DNA of 64,000 nt from Phytopythium helicoides (lineage: Eukaryota; Oomycota; Peronosporomycetes; Pythiales; Pythiaceae), in NCBI GenBank assembly GCA_024867545.1, contig JANFNE010000019.1, forward strand, positions 62,001 through 126,000, given 5' to 3'. The position numbers were made by a program, and so were the translations under genes. Positions 23,301 through 33,301 of this stretch are shown one piece after another (position 1 is the stretch's first letter; the number at the start of each line of letters is the position of its first letter). The notes under the pieces are model-generated. The model saw nothing but the letters and a program-made list of their open reading frames with translations, was not told where the DNA came from and did not search any database.

Positions 23301-23739
23301 ATCTCTCGGCGATCTGCCCGTCACCTCGCCTGTGCGCGAGCGGCTAGTGTCGATGGGTCTAATCTCGTCGCAGCAGCTGCACTCAACTACCATCAGCGGC
23401 TTGCGCGCAACAAGCGCCGTGCCAGCAATCACACGGAGCGTCAGCAACGGCGATAGCAGCTCGCAGGAATCGGATACCGTCACGCGTCGACTCTTTGGCG
23501 CGAGCAACACAGAGTCGACGGACATTGAGCGGCCAGTGGCGGCTCGCGAGAGCCTCAAAGCCCGCATGATGGCGACCTCGTCGCCCGTCGCGCCCCGTGG
23601 ATCGTTCGCTGCTGGCGGACCGTCGCGCTTGAGCGTGTCCAGCCGTCTCGGAGCGCGCGCAGGGTCCACGACGAGCAACCCGGAGCTCGGCGCTCTCCGT
23701 GAGCGCTTGAGCAAGTTTCGCAACGCCAACGGCAACTAG
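17353..23739 (+). CDS. XMAP215/Dis1-family TOG microtubule polymerase
   Basis: A single uninterrupted frame of 2128 residues, with multiple TOG domains (HEAT-repeat paddles that bind tubulin). Approximate positions are TOG1 125-365 (begins VDEVLPKLSDKNWKVRKEGF), TOG2 387-615 (KEPKWSEKVAALKIV), TOG3 729-960 (VSAGFSSAKWMERKTSIEAL), TOG4 1003-1235 (DKTAWKKRAAAMDSVQSI) and TOG5 1346-1590 (LRKNEIEQEWKPYLSPEFHA). They are followed by a C-terminal helical domain, about 1695-2016. Linkers are Ser/Pro/Lys-rich and basic, as in ch-TOG. The family speeds plus-end microtubule growth and works at spindle poles and centrosomes. Unlike animal and plant homologues, TOG1 is preceded by about 125 extra residues with a Cys-containing start (CLRNMSCTCSMCAGFD) and an Ala/Pro-rich stretch. 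The start at 17353 opens the only frame that fits. Confidence 0.93.
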   Translation: MAEEKCLRNMSCTCSMCAGFDVASLMSISRGISSNIQYDDGEDGEAPPPPAPVARAVMNSPPPVPVARKRAPVANSPPVRAAAAASKPATSRDVAMEEAAPPQQDTRMEAVADTLSKMEVDAEASGVSVDEVLPKLSDKNWKVRKEGFEELKSICERPGMRSGALSAVLELFPKMCEDANASAMEAGIAAVLAYTVNVEPFQKDVVPGVMKRVTDKGFSSRPGIVKLCEELVTAFIEAGAAEDTVTALLEGTTNRKPKVPPACLNALLESLKAFGPRVIPVQAVKAALPKLLESTANGVRPLAMSIVVEVHRWTGPALVQDIVSNLRQAQQTEYEQLTKDITPGQAAPTKHVRGAKKPAAAGAAPKGGSARAAATSTPEPAAFDPREFAETVDLLAKLPRSEFQAKLKEPKWSEKVAALKIVLDLIGPVPKLANGDYYELVSTLKLMSNDSNVNIVAKSIEVLGALADGLRKNFTQHARTMYPEILRKLSDKKSIVLNASNNTLDLFLQHSMTIDMMMDDLKSALDSSKNKSPQARVQTLGFMARAVEKRYIGLDDKGLVLEFGTLFVTAIDDTDPTVRKAGVDSMVTLVKASDQTNAWLQGKLDDISRKNPRSFKAIQQGLGGETPSPSTGVPSRPGSASSRKSAESVDVDMSGPPAPAAGSSAVKPPVKKPAKGPSSRFGVKPNAEAASKPAVSKPAAPARKPPAGASSTGGGSSGGSSGDFTPMAVSVSPEEAADIVAGLNIEDWATVSAGFSSAKWMERKTSIEALENFAASNSSAMSMRTIEALTVVLSKQVKDFKDSNINVLKSAFQAIGSFAEHTASKFPRGVVCLVVPSATDKIGDRKASEAIRTMIVQFCEVTSPSYTLGCMMNHIVTVKTPLAHIEALNVVTECVKDFGVAMCNPRAVIDYAKGSVGLESPNIKVRSGATTLLGAMYSQLGPALLPILNLESWKPALASIVEAEFKKVGFDEKSALASVKRQVKDADEAQSGGADPGALFGRTDISSQITKELMADMKCEEDKTAWKKRAAAMDSVQSICEAAGCAIEFTKPVQEVLRGLKARLNDSNANLKVKAAQVIGVVATSVGPDIGKMSKIMGASLIGGVGDNKKNMQAAAVEALHKWVRHNNETSAACMESLLSPLSEGLLNTVGRAELLGWAAEHLQKCDKIDLNCLVVPTVQCLMDKSPDAREKAQTLLVEVMKSVGKDTILTTGCRDVKPAQMRSLRPMIDKVCEIVDKSSAAQSTAAVPPKPVMPPPAPINTAQAPEVPVQRTSGIARGGKASPSGNRASGLGTPTRAGSGIRSQLGRPSSSVRQLSIPDAAEKVEGSSLLRPNTSKPARLAKAQYNKWVFDATSVSEMNLRKNEIEQEWKPYLSPEFHAKLFAPTLEKGMMSALDDLMVCISAQPEDVVSALDWILKWCTLRIVDNNVQALAKLLEVLVKLLEMLKAAEYAMDDAEAAILLPFLLQESGQSKPRFRVRFRDIMKLVVDVYSIEKYVVYLAECINTSKNMKSRCECIDMIEFIVAAHGFHLVGKRYIKEVGKYVVAHEKELRESALNALVAVYLRSDGDQDKFFRLVGITTQQGMDLLSARFKHLPASSFQGTGHVADAAPPAQQRQSSFGFGAPAPTGIATPSRSFAPVDRPLPTAAVTQTGSFSTTVSDDSSAFTASQPVEDDDVDMDAAEPVGGNSNGNGTDEANAIHELVLGPIEQLVTATKEIVSEASPAYGDGVDALKGLYAIINRPEGDAEIEFLRCYVNEILIRLCDCIHASFRGGPSQKPISIMVLSLSLSSLSVILGSEAVDNIQRYAVERVLLEICSNMLDPRMSEFASASNSSAVDLTTMTPEKKRLFFVFKALFKAMRRLTENVKAGDVYPSVINLLQRVLRNDVGDYNMSIGYQHLIESDSLDQLIGRMLLQISRVQANALNPFEGIDVFGVLMQMHSFFATMSHAEPISANIAMRTMEEALRLIATSLINSRPGVFEASLGDLPVTSPVRERLVSMGLISSQQLHSTTISGLRATSAVPAITRSVSNGDSSSQESDTVTRRLFGASNTESTDIERPVAARESLKARMMATSSPVAPRGSFAAGGPSRLSVSSRLGARAGSTTSNPELGALRERLSKFRNANGN

Positions 23740-25781
23740 AGCACGTAGCATTTCATTCGTGGAACGCCTGAACCCTCGATCTGTGTAGAAAAAAAAGTGG
23801 CGACGCAAGTCGAACAGGACGCAGTCGCTTTTGTCCCACTTGACCCCGTTGAAGGGCAGGCGTGTAGCCTACATCCCCACTCGCAGCATCCACCTAGGGT
23901 CTTCTACATTGCCCCCATCCATCGAGGTCCTGGACATTAGGTATACCGAGCTGTCCAAGAGTGCCAACACTTCCACGCCGGCCCGACGGCCGAGCCATCC
24001 ACTGACGCTTCAAACGTCCTTGTGATGGGCTTGCTGCAGGGCTCACTCAAAAACGAGCTGTATGGCACGTTCGTGGGAGTGGCAAGGTGAAAAGGCTACG
24101 CTCATCCTTTCTGGACGACAGTCTACAGGAGTTCGAGGGGCTCACGACGCTGCGGTCGCCGACTCCTGAGGACCCATTCCGCAGCTGTGGTGTCGTGAGA
24201 GTAGTGTTAGCGGCAACAGGAGGTAGCGAGAGCAGCGGCGCTGGCGTGCCACCGCACGATATGAGCCATTTCCTCCTTCTCGCCGGTCGACGCAGAGCTC
24301 TGCGTCGCCATCTCGATGGGGGTGGCCACGACCGTGACTGCGACCGGCGACCGCGTGGGCTGCAACGAGCTGCAGTCGGTCGACTTGAGCTGCGATGACT
24401 TCTGCAGCATGGACTCGAGCAGCGTGGACGGTCTGGACCGCAGCAGCGTCGGAACTGGCTGGAGAGTCAAGAAGTGACCAGCTCGCGCAGTCGCCTCCAT
24501 GTGTTGGCTCATATGAGAGCTACTTGGCCCCACGACGCGTCCGAGGTTGTTTGTGGACTGGTCGCTGTCATCTCCGGCCTCGGTTTCGGGCGTGCGCTTT
24601 GGCGTGTCAGGCCTGGCGCCAAGGACGGCACTGAGCCTCTCCATGACGAGCGACGTCGCGAACCCCAAGAAGCTCGACTGGATGCTGCACAACGCGCTCA
24701 CGACTCGTGTGTCACGAGCGCGGCGCGAACGCGAGCAGGAAGGCGAGTGCGACGGCTGATTACAGCCAATAGTCGAGGCAGAGACGAGAACCAACCGTCC
24801 CCGATCGGCAGGCCGCCGTCCCCACGTGGCGAGTGCTTGGCGCAGAGCAAGCCCGCGCTCGCCGCTCCTTCTGCCGCGTCGTCCGCGTCGCGTTTCTCCA
24901 GTGGCGCCGCGCGCTCGCGCCTCCCGCGACTCCCAATGTGGCAAATCGCGCGCTGCTCCTGCCGTCGCTGCCTCGGCCGACGGCGCGCAGCGAGCGCTGC
25001 GGCGTCTGCGTGGCCTGCATGTCGCGCGCCGAGGTGAGGCGATGGCCCACGGCATCATCCGTCCACTCTCGTCACGGAGTTGCTCATTTTGGTGTGGGTC
25101 ACACGTCACCAAGTGGTCAGCGCGTAGACCAGGCGCGGCAACTAGCGCTTCGGGTGTCTCATGCGTTTCAGCGGGGTATATAATATAGAGGGCATTTTTG
25201 TATAGGAAACTGTGTCCATCCACCCGGAGAGGAAAAGATATCATACGTTATTGCAGGTTGTACGACTGTCCAAAGCGCTTGCGATCCCAGAAATGCAGAG
25301 CAGCGCCGCCCCACCATACTCGTCGCCAGTGCGGCGGCCCATCCGGGCGGAGCGTGCCTAAGCGGAGGCGCCATGCCATGCGCCAGCGCTTCTTCCCCAG
25401 CCAGCCATGGTGCCCCGCCCTCCGTACGGTACGAGCGGCGCTCGTCCCCCCCCCATGCAGCGCGGCGTTAGCTACGCGCGCGGGCCGGAAGAAGTCGCCA
25501 GCCGCGCGGTGAGCATCGCGGGCGGCGGCGCGGCCGCCTTGGCGCGGCGCTGGACGCCGCAACATGCGCCACAAGCCCCCGCAAGCGCCGGTCGCCACTT
25601 TGGCTTTTGCGCCGCCGCCGCTCGCGCCGTCTGCCTGTCGACTGCGCGGATACGCGACTAGCGCGCCGCGTGCGAGAACCCGCGCCGCGGTCGGTCTCTC
25701 GCGCCGCGATCCAGTTGGAAGCGCGGCACGACGCGACACCCGCGCCGATCCCGGGGAGAAACGGGCGAGTGCGTGCTTACC
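23740..25781. other. Intergenic region with a possible unrecognised minus-strand gene
   Basis: Two kilobases with no gene I can name. The best candidate is a minus-strand frame at about 24207-24645 that starts MERLSAVLGARPDTPKRTPE and is Ser/Thr-rich and acidic. Its upstream open part (24,650-25,244) looks like GC-rich noise, and the downstream end changes frame near 24,250, so it may be an exon of a small gene or nothing. The last 500 bases are GC-rich leader of the START gene. Confidence 0.35.
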
Positions 25782-27454
25782 ATGAGTGGGAGCTCGCCCG
25801 CCTCTTCGGCCGCATCCCCATCCTCGGACGAGCTCTCGCCCACGCGCGCCGCCGCCGCCGCCTTCACACGGCGGTTTACGGCCAACAGCAACGTCGGCGC
25901 CGGCCGGTACATCAACACTCGCGCAAGCACCAGCAGCAGCAGCGGCAGCGCGAGTGGAGCAGGACCACTGCCCAAACTCGTGCCAAATTCCAGCGCCCCC
26001 AGCAAGAAGAAGGCCAAACCCCCGCGCAGACCCATGTCCATCTCGCTGTCGACACAGGACGCCTCGCGCGTCGAAAAGGTCGCGCTCACCGTCGTGGCCG
26101 AGACGCTCGAGTCCTACGAGGCCCACAGACAGGTTGACAAGCGCCGCCTCGTGTCCGACCGGTGGAAGGAGGTGCGCCGACACGAGAACATCGTCGTCTA
26201 CAAGGAGCGCTCGGGCTGGCGCGCGCCATTCCAGACGCTGCGCGACCTCGACGGACAGCTCACGCCCGTGCTCTGCAAGATGGCACCCACGCTGCTGGCC
26301 GTCGGCACGCTGCAGGGCTCGCTCGACGACGAGATGTACGGCTGCCTCGCGATCAGCGACGAAACTGCTCGCGCTCGATCAGCGTACCTTGGAGACAATG
26401 TCGACAAGTTCCGACTGCTGGCACGCTTGCGAGAGCCGACCGAGCGCGAGCCATTCCGTTCGTGCGGCATCTGCTACTGCGCGATGAAGAGTCCGTACCC
26501 TCTCGTCAAGGCGCGCGACTACTGCCTCGCCATGGCCACTGGCATGACGCACACGCGAACTGGCGAGCGTGTTGGGTTCTACATCATTCACTCGGTCGAC
26601 ATGCTGCTTCCGCCGAGTGATGAAGATGAGAACAGCGAGGGATCGCGCTCTAACTACATTCACGCAAAGGGTTCCATCTGTTGGCTCAAGATCGAGCAGA
26701 AGAATGGCAAGGTGGATCTGTACACGAAGGGGTTCTTCGCACCGATGGGCACTGCTCCCGAGTTCGCAAGCCTCGCCCCGCTTGTTGAGGCTGTGCTCAC
26801 TACGGCCATGACGAGCGATGCCAGCTACTCCAAGAAGCTGTACTGGCAGATTCGCGATGCCATCTCCGCTAGCCGACAGATGGGGTAAGTGGTGCTTGAA
26901 TTGCGGCTTGGTTCGCGTGGCCATTAAACTAACTCCTTTCTATTCAGCGACCTGCCACCACTTGGCAAGGAGTGCATTGGCCGCTGCAAGACTGCATTCG
27001 GTAGCCACAAGAGCTCGAGCAACTTCCGTCGCTGCATCGTGTGCAAGCAGGTGTGGATGCGTGACGTGTCTGGTTGCTACTGTCTCTCGCCCCCATACTG
27101 ACTACATATCTCTGTCAGGCTGTGTGCAGCACATGCGAAGTTGTTCGCAAGATCGCAGTGGATGTTGAGGAAGAAGAGCGCGCGCACCAAAACCGATGCA
27201 GCGTCTGCGTACTGTGCATGAACCAAGCGAAGAATGCTCCTGCCGCAAAATTTGCGCTTCGCGAAGCCCAGCACGCCGCGGCGCGAGCAGCCAAGAACTC
27301 GAGCATGTCCGCATCGTCCTCGACATCCTCTGCGAGCGGTTCCCGGTTGTATCGTAGCGTCGAGGACGACCACACGTCCAACTCGGGTGTGCGGCTGACG
27401 GACGAAAACCCTGACGTGTCTGCTGCGCAGCGGTACTTCTACGAGACGCACTAG
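25782..27454 (+). CDS. START-domain protein with C-terminal FYVE-like zinc finger, copy 1
   Basis: Exons 25782-26884, 26948-27050 and 27119-27454, with introns of 63 and 68 bp that keep phase (QMG|DLPPLG and CKQ|AVCSTC). After a Ser/Ala-rich N-terminus, a START/Bet v1-like lipid-binding domain runs from about RVEKVALTVVAETLESYEAH to the ASYSKKLYWQIRDAIS helix, including YGCLAISDETARARSAYLGD. A cysteine-rich module follows (GRCKTAF, FRRCIVCKQAVCSTCEV, NRCSVCVLCMNQAK), spaced like a FYVE-related zinc finger. Many oomycete genomes carry expanded families of this architecture; a role in phosphoinositide or lipid sensing is plausible but inferred. The closest relative is the inverted gene at 45.0-46.4 kb. 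Confidence 0.88.
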
Positions 27455-27930
27455 AGTGCTGGGGCGTACGGTAGTGGTTTTTATGTGGTCCGGCAGCGTT
27501 GTGTGCCACGTCAGGCTCTCGTTGCGTGTCGAACGAAGGACATTGCGTTGTACATCTCGGCAAAATATTGAAGAGCCAGAGACAAAGCGTTTTTTGACAG
27601 ACTTGCGTGTTCGACACAGCGCCTCTACGCATATTGTATTGTCCAGTGTTGCTTTAGCAGCCTGCTTCTTCTGCCCGTGTTCAAGTTCAAGCATGCCGGT
27701 ATCCAGCAACAGCAAAAGAATACACCACGATTGTGGGAAGTGCACTACTTTTCATGTCGATGGTTGATGTATCGAGTGCTTCCTCGATCGTTTGTTTTGT
27801 ACTCGAGCCGTGCCATCGCAGCGTCCAGTTGGGAGGCGAGGATTGTCCAGTTGTTGAATTTCTATCGGGATCGATCTCGATGGACGCAATTCATTCGCCC
27901 ACATCTCTCATCCAGTTGCCTGCCTTCTCC

Positions 27931-28119
27931 TTACTGAACGTTCGGCAGCAGGTCGCCAAGACCCTCCAACGACAAATCGATGTGCTCCGAAAAGTCCACC
28001 GAGAGCAAACAGCCGACAAGCGCGAGCGAGACTTCGACGAGTCGGTCGGAGATAGCCTTAGGCATTGCCGAGAGAGTGTTCTTGGAGAGCGATACCGTCT
28101 TGACGAGCTTGGAGTCCAT
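27931..28119 (-). CDS. Tiny 62-residue protein, LLP group (left flank)
   Basis: An ATG at 28119 opens a 62-residue frame beginning MDSKLVKTVSLSKNTLSAMP and ending HIDLSLEGLGDLLPNVQ. The middle, AISDRLVEVSLALVGCLLSV, can form an amphipathic or weakly hydrophobic helix. The same C-terminal half occurs in the 74-residue gene at 38869 and in the three 57-residue genes of the arrays, so selection at protein level is likely. A GCTCATT initiator lies about 60-75 bp upstream. The gene is convergent with START-FYVE copy 1 (477 bp between stops). Function is unknown: no signal peptide, no known domain. A further in-frame ATG at 28161 would add 14 residues. Confidence 0.75.
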   Translation of the reverse strand: MDSKLVKTVSLSKNTLSAMPKAISDRLVEVSLALVGCLLSVDFSEHIDLSLEGLGDLLPNVQ

Positions 28120-28177
28120 GGTGTTGACGTTATAGCAGTTGAGTACTTGCGGACTGCTCACTCGTGCCGAACGAGGT

Positions 28178-28193
28178 CAGTTGTAGAATGAGC
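28178..28193 (-). promoter_or_regulatory. Oomycete-type initiator element of the 62-residue gene
   Basis: On the minus strand the sequence reads GCTCATTCTACAACTG, matching the GCTCATTYY core of the initiator described for oomycete promoters. It sits about 60-75 bp before the ATG at 28119, the normal distance for a start site with a short leader. The homologous gene at 38869 has the equivalent element. Confidence 0.55.
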
Positions 28194-29197
28194 TGCAATA
28201 TCCTCCTTTGCGATTGAGATGTTCGGACAAGTCATTCCGGACATTTTCTCTCCCACTTTCGCTATCGTCGCGTTCGCCTCGCTGTCACAGGTATCCACCG
28301 TATTCAGCACTACAAACAAAACTGCAGTCGCAGCGGCTATGCCCTAGCGTGACGCCACCCACCACCACGACTTGCCACGTCGACTCTTTCGGTGTGAGCT
28401 GTCAGAATACAGCGACATCAGTCATGTATGAGTTCATTCGTTCGGCAGTCCTTTGAAAGCACATTGAAAGTATCCGTTTGTTCGCTCTTCGCGCAGGATG
28501 AGACGGACGCACTCTCCGCGTCAAGATCCAGCCATGTTTCTTCTCTTCTCTTTGGCGAATTGCGAGTTGCGAGTTGCGAGTTGCAAGTTGCGAGCCGCGA
28601 CTCGCGAGGCAGCGAGCTCAGCGCAGAGTCATATATGAGGTCGTTTCGTTTGGTGGTGCGGGTCGTCACGTGAGTGTAGCCATTGAAGTAGTGTACTGCA
28701 AGCGGTGAGGAGTCGATACATGGACTCTCGTGATGAATCCCAGCGCCGGCATCCCTGAGCAACGCGTGGCTGCATGCTGATCACAAACTCCCGACACGAA
28801 CGACACGAAGCAGCCAAGTGTGACAACTAGCGATGGCAAGACAAGCCTTCCTTCATGCATTGCATATCCTCCCTGTTACATAGCTGTTCTGCAAATGATG
28901 AAGACAAGCCGATGGAGGCATCGGTGGTGCTGGTGATGGTGGTGATGGTGGTGATGGTGGTGAAATAGTACAGTGTATTCGATTGTGATAGATTATTGCG
29001 TGGTAAGGCAGCAGACTCGCTGTCCGCGCGAAGAATACTGCGCTCAGCCCATGCGGAGCTCATGCAGAGCTCATGCAGAGCGAGCGAGTGAGTCTGTGAG
29101 TCTGTGAGTCTGTGAACTAGCTGCGGTATCGATACTCGCAGGCACTCTGGACGCCACAAGTTTGCCTCCAGACGTAGCGAGTGTACTCAACCGGGTA

Positions 29198-29230
<33 letters not shown>

Positions 29231-29298
29231 GCTCCAACTCCTGCATTGGCTGAGGACGTGGTTGTGGTCGTGGTCGTGGTCGTGGCCGTAGCCGAAGC

Positions 29299-29481
29299 TT
29301 ACTCGGACGTGCAGTCAGCGGCCGACCACTCCGGCACGAGCGGGCCGAGCTCCTCGATGTCCCATTCCCAGTTCTTGGACAATCCGGGTACGATGGCTGT
29401 CGCGACCGCGAAGACGCCGCCGCAGATGTGGCCCAGGATCTCCTCGCCGATGTTGTTGTTCTTGTTGTTGTTGAAAGCCAT
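29299..29481 (-). CDS. Tiny 60-residue protein, VPEW group, copy 1
   Basis: A 60-residue frame starting MAFNNNKNNNIGEEILGHIC with the C-terminal half WDIEELGPLVPEWSAADC. A Gly/Ala/Val segment (GGVFAVATAIVPGL) lies in between. The asparagine run near the start is coded by a variable AAC tract. The protein is the same in the copy at 33302-33484 and nearly so at 36404-36586, although surrounding noncoding DNA has changed, which argues for a real gene. There is no classic signal peptide. Function unknown. Confidence 0.7.
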   Translation of the reverse strand: MAFNNNKNNNIGEEILGHICGGVFAVATAIVPGLSKNWEWDIEELGPLVPEWSAADCTSE

Positions 29482-30878
29482 CTCGCTTGTAGGGGTATTG
29501 ATGCGTGTGTTGGTGTGTGTGCGTGTTGTGGTCGAGTAGTTGCGCTGTTGGAGGCGTTTTGGGAAGTGAGTCGATCCGCGCGCTTGATCTCGTGCGGCGC
29601 GTGGTCTTGCTAGTAGGTAGCCACGTGTAGCCACAGGGAGGTTATGGTCGATGCACTGTAGTGAGTTGGTACTTTGCCGCCGCCGCCTCCTCCACCACCT
29701 GTGATCAATTCAAGCGCGCGCGCTGGATCTTCGTTGCGTCGTCCTCCTCTGCATGATGGACCTCGCTTATCAACGATCTCATTCTCAATTTTTGGCGATG
29801 GATTCAAGAGAAGAGTTGCACTTTTGTGTGCGTTGGAGCTCGGTCGGTCGGTGAGGATGGTGATGAAAAGTAGCACCTCGCCATTGACACACTCCAGGAA
29901 AGCCTTCGACGCGAAAGTGAGCAGCAGGTTTCGTGAGCAAAGCCAGCGAACAAGTAGGGGGTGGTTCATGGAGCGTTTCGGGGAATCAATTGATGGCATG
30001 AATGTGGGGAATACGATATGAGCTCCCACGGATTCCGTGACGTGGTTCGCTCCTCCTCGGGCGTCGAAGCTCCAGCTTCGAGAGACTCTGCCGCCGCTCC
30101 ACTCGCCTGGTAGGTAGTGGACCTAGCGTCGTGGTAGTGCATCATGGAGTCTCCATCTACACGGAGGCAGCGAATAGACTGCTAGACGCATGCAGGTAGA
30201 GCCAGTCAGAAGGAAGGAGCGGCTCCTAGACCATGTCAGTGATGTATCATCTCGCTCCTAGTAAGAGCCGGCAGAGACCGGGTCCACACAGCGTGGTGCA
30301 CAAGTATTGATAGCCCAACACAGCAACAGCAGTAGTAGCAGCAAAAGCTTGCTGCGCGAATGATTTCCACGCGAGGGATAGATATATCATTCGCACCGCC
30401 ACGTATAGCCTTCGCGTATAGTAGGGCCGCTCCGCTGCGCCGCCGAGGATTGGCTGGATGAGGCGGGGACTTTTCAACCGAACGACTGTGTCTACGCATC
30501 CGGATGATCGAGTGTAGGCTGGCATCGGCATACAGAAAACAGCTCACTCAGTCCGCAGTATACATCCGAAGCAGCTCGTATCCGGAGTGTCATGGACCCA
30601 TAGTCACTTCGTAAAAAAAAAAAAAAAATCCAAGGGCTACACAACTGGCATGGGCGGACCGCGGATGGCACGATGATTCACAGGCAGGCGTGGTGCCTGC
30701 CGCACCAAGGAGCTGCGAGCGAGCCGAGTGTTCTGCACAGCAACTGTTCGCTGTCGCACGCCACGACCGGACGCTCATCGTCTGATGTCCGAGTCGCCTC
30801 ATTCCTCAATCCTCCGCGTCGAGCAGAGCCTACGACCAACCGCCAGCAGCAATAACAACGACATCAGCAACGACCGCC

Positions 30879-31034
30879 ATGTTCGCCACGGGACTCCAGC
30901 GTAACTGCGATGCGGCGCTCGGCAGCGTGTGCAAGGGCGTCGTGAGCCTCGCGACCGTCGTGCCTGTCTTCGCCAAGCTCTTCGCCTGGGACATCAGCGA
31001 CTTCGGCCCGATCGTGCCCGAGTGGGGGATCTAA
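30879..31034 (+). CDS. Tiny 51-residue protein, VPEW group, copy 1
   Basis: An ATG at 30879 opens 51 codons starting MFATGLQRNCDAALGSVCKG and ending FAWDISDFGPIVPEWGI. The C-terminal WDI..xGP[IL]VPEW block is shared with the 60-residue genes, so the two are paralogues despite different N-termini. The inverted copy at 34864-35019 differs at only a few residues. The leader is A/C-rich with CAACA/CAGCAA repeats just before the ATG. Function unknown. Confidence 0.7.
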   Translation: MFATGLQRNCDAALGSVCKGVVSLATVVPVFAKLFAWDISDFGPIVPEWGI

Positions 31035-31565
31035 GCCAAGTCAAGCTAAGCCGTATCCAAGTTGATGAGCGACACACCGCGACCGATGGTCTTCGCGGTC
31101 GAGCCACATGCCAGCGGGGCGAAAGCAGCCTCCAACGCAGCATAGAGATATAGTATTTGGATCCTCCACTTGTGTTGGACTTTCGATGCGAGCAGCAGCA
31201 TCGTAGACACGTAACAGTAACGCAAATATACACATGCACACTCGCACCCGACGAACGTTCAAGTTCCATCAACGCCTTTTTTTTTAGGAGGGGAGCACTA
31301 CGCAGCGTCCTTCACTCGACGCATAAAGACGAGCTACGTCTACGTCACGCTGAGAGCACTAGCTTCGCTGGAGCATGATGAAAGTTAGGTGAGTTGAGCT
31401 ACTGGTAATGTACTACAGAGGACAGTGGAAGCAACAACAAGATTCTTGGAGGCTCAAGGATAAATGTATTGTATTGTACTTCGACTCTGAGAATTGGTCT
31501 ACTCGCTTCGCTCCGCGCAAAGTGGGTGATAGTAGCGGTGGTGATCGTTACCACAAGCCACCAAC

Positions 31566-31739
31566 TCACTGCGGCATCGGCAACAGCTCGCCGAGGTCTT
31601 CGAGCGACAGATCGATGTGCTTCGCAAGGTCCAGCGAGAAGATCGAACCCACGAGCGCCATCGAAGCGTCGACCAGGCGGTCGGTCAGGCCAACGGGGAG
31701 CACGGGTGCGGAGCTCTTGGTCACTTGGAGGGCGTTCAT
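31566..31739 (-). CDS. Tiny 57-residue protein, LLP group, copy 1
   Basis: The 57-residue frame starts MNALQVTKSSAPVLPVGLTD and ends HIDLSLEDLGELLPMPQ, with the helix-forming middle DRLVDASMALVGSIFSLDL. The protein is identical to the copy at 38149-38322 and differs in six or fewer positions from the copy at 34159-34332. The N-terminal K..S...P region and the D-R-L-V/A motif align with the 62- and 74-residue genes outside the arrays. Function unknown. An overlapping 141-codon frame on the plus strand is its antisense shadow. Confidence 0.72.
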   Translation of the reverse strand: MNALQVTKSSAPVLPVGLTDRLVDASMALVGSIFSLDLAKHIDLSLEDLGELLPMPQ

Positions 31740-33301
31740 TATATTTGTGCTGGCTGAGTCAGTGCGCTTGGTAAGAACGAGTCTAGTCAAGGGAGTCGAG
31801 GGAGGCCACTTGAGTTGTTGGTTGCCGATTTGACACTGGCTGGTGCTGATCGATTGAGGCGTCTGCACTCCGGAGCCATGGGTACCGGCTGGAGGCGACC
31901 ACTAGGTGGATATTAGTACTTGGGGAGGTCGTGATTTGGACTGATGTGGCGCTCCGCGCGGATTTTCGTGGCGAAATGATTTGTCGGTCGACGACGACGA
32001 ACAGCCACGTCACATCCGAAATATTCGAACTGATTCCACGCAAACAATAGAAAAGATATCGCCACTCAACTCAAGCGGATATCGAGCTTGGTACTAATCG
32101 TGACTGAACTGGTAGCGAAGCAGGCAGTTTAGAAAGAAGCGTGATGGCTGAGTCGGTGATCGTTTGGTAGATGACTTTCATCTCTCCAGGGCAGCACGCT
32201 TGATTACCATTTCGTCATAGAGTCGACACGATGCAGTGTCAATCACAGCAGACCTCTGAAATTGCGAACTACTTGAAAAATTGGAGTCGATGTGACGCCC
32301 GTCCAGCAAACCTCACTGCTAGGACTCCAAAACAAAACTGCAGTCGCAGCGGCTATGCCCTAGCGTGACGCCACCCACCACCACGACTTGCCACGTCGAC
32401 TCTTTCGGCCTGAGCTGTCAGAATACAGCGACAGCAGTCATGTATGAGTTCATTCGTTCGCAAGTCCTTTGAAAGCGCATCGAAAGTATCCGTTTGTTTA
32501 CTCTTGCGGCAGGATGAGACGGACGCACTCTCCGCGTCAAGATCCAGCCATGTTTCTTCTCTTCTCTTTGGCGAATTGCGAGTTGCGAGTTGCGAGTTGC
32601 AAGTTGCGAGCCGCGACTCGCGAGGCAGCGAGCTCAGCGAACTCATCGCAGAGTCATATATGAGGTCGTTTCGTTTGGTGGTGCGGGTCGTCACGTGAGT
32701 GTAGCCATTGAAGTAGTGTACTGCAAGCGGTGAGGAGTCGATACATGGACTCTCGTGATGAACCCCTGCACCGACATCGCTGAGCAACGCGTCGCTGCAT
32801 GCTGATCGCAAAGTCCCGACACGAACGACATGAAGCAGCCAAGTGCGACAACTACTGTAGCGATGGCGAGACAAGCTTTCCTTCACGCCTTGCATTTCGT
32901 CCCTGTTACATAGCTGTTCTGCAAATGATGAAGACAAGCCAATGGAGGCATCGATGGTGGTGGTGGTGGTGAAATAGTACAGTGTATTCGATTGTGATAG
33001 ATTATTGCGTGGCAAGGCAGCAGCCTCGCTGTCCGCGCGAAGAATACTGCGCTCAACCTATGCAGAACTCATGCAGAGCTCATGCAGAGCGAGCGAGTGA
33101 GTCTGTGAGTCTGTGAGTCTGTGAACTAGCTGCGGTATCGATACTCGCAGGCACTCTGGACGCCACAAGTTTGCCTCCAGACGTAGCGAGTGTACTCAAC
33201 CGGGTAGAGACCGAGACCGAGACCGAGACCGAGGCTCCAACTCCTGCATTGGCTGAGGACGTGGTTGTGGTCGTGGTCGTGGTCGTGGCCGTAGCCGAAG
33301 C

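Noticed and set aside
24207..25244. A 345-codon minus-strand frame as one whole protein
   Set aside because: The first two thirds are Arg/Ala-rich with no domain and overlap equally open frames on the other strand. Only the Ser-rich end at 24207-24645 has any protein character.
29080..29240. Short direct repeats (GTGAGTCT, GAGACC) that might suggest a CRISPR-like or regulatory array
   Set aside because: They are contiguous tandem simple repeats with no spacers and vary in number between repeat copies; this is ordinary microsatellite behaviour in a eukaryotic genome.
30613..30628. An A-run in segment Y, with its inverted counterpart near 35270-35286, as a retroelement poly(A) tail
   Set aside because: It is at the same place in both copies of the unit, is not followed by a target-site duplication and no retroelement coding sequence precedes it.
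31408..31833. 141-codon frames at 31408-31833, 34065-34490 and 38055-38480
   Set aside because: They are antisense to the 57-residue genes. Substitutions between copies preserve the 57-residue protein rather than this frame.
32353..33015. A 220-codon minus-strand frame, repeated identically at 36873-37535
   Set aside because: The third copy of the same repeat (28418-29159) breaks the frame, the composition is dominated by simple repeats (CAACTCGCAACTCG and ACC runs), and the identity reflects the near-identical DNA of the inverted arms.
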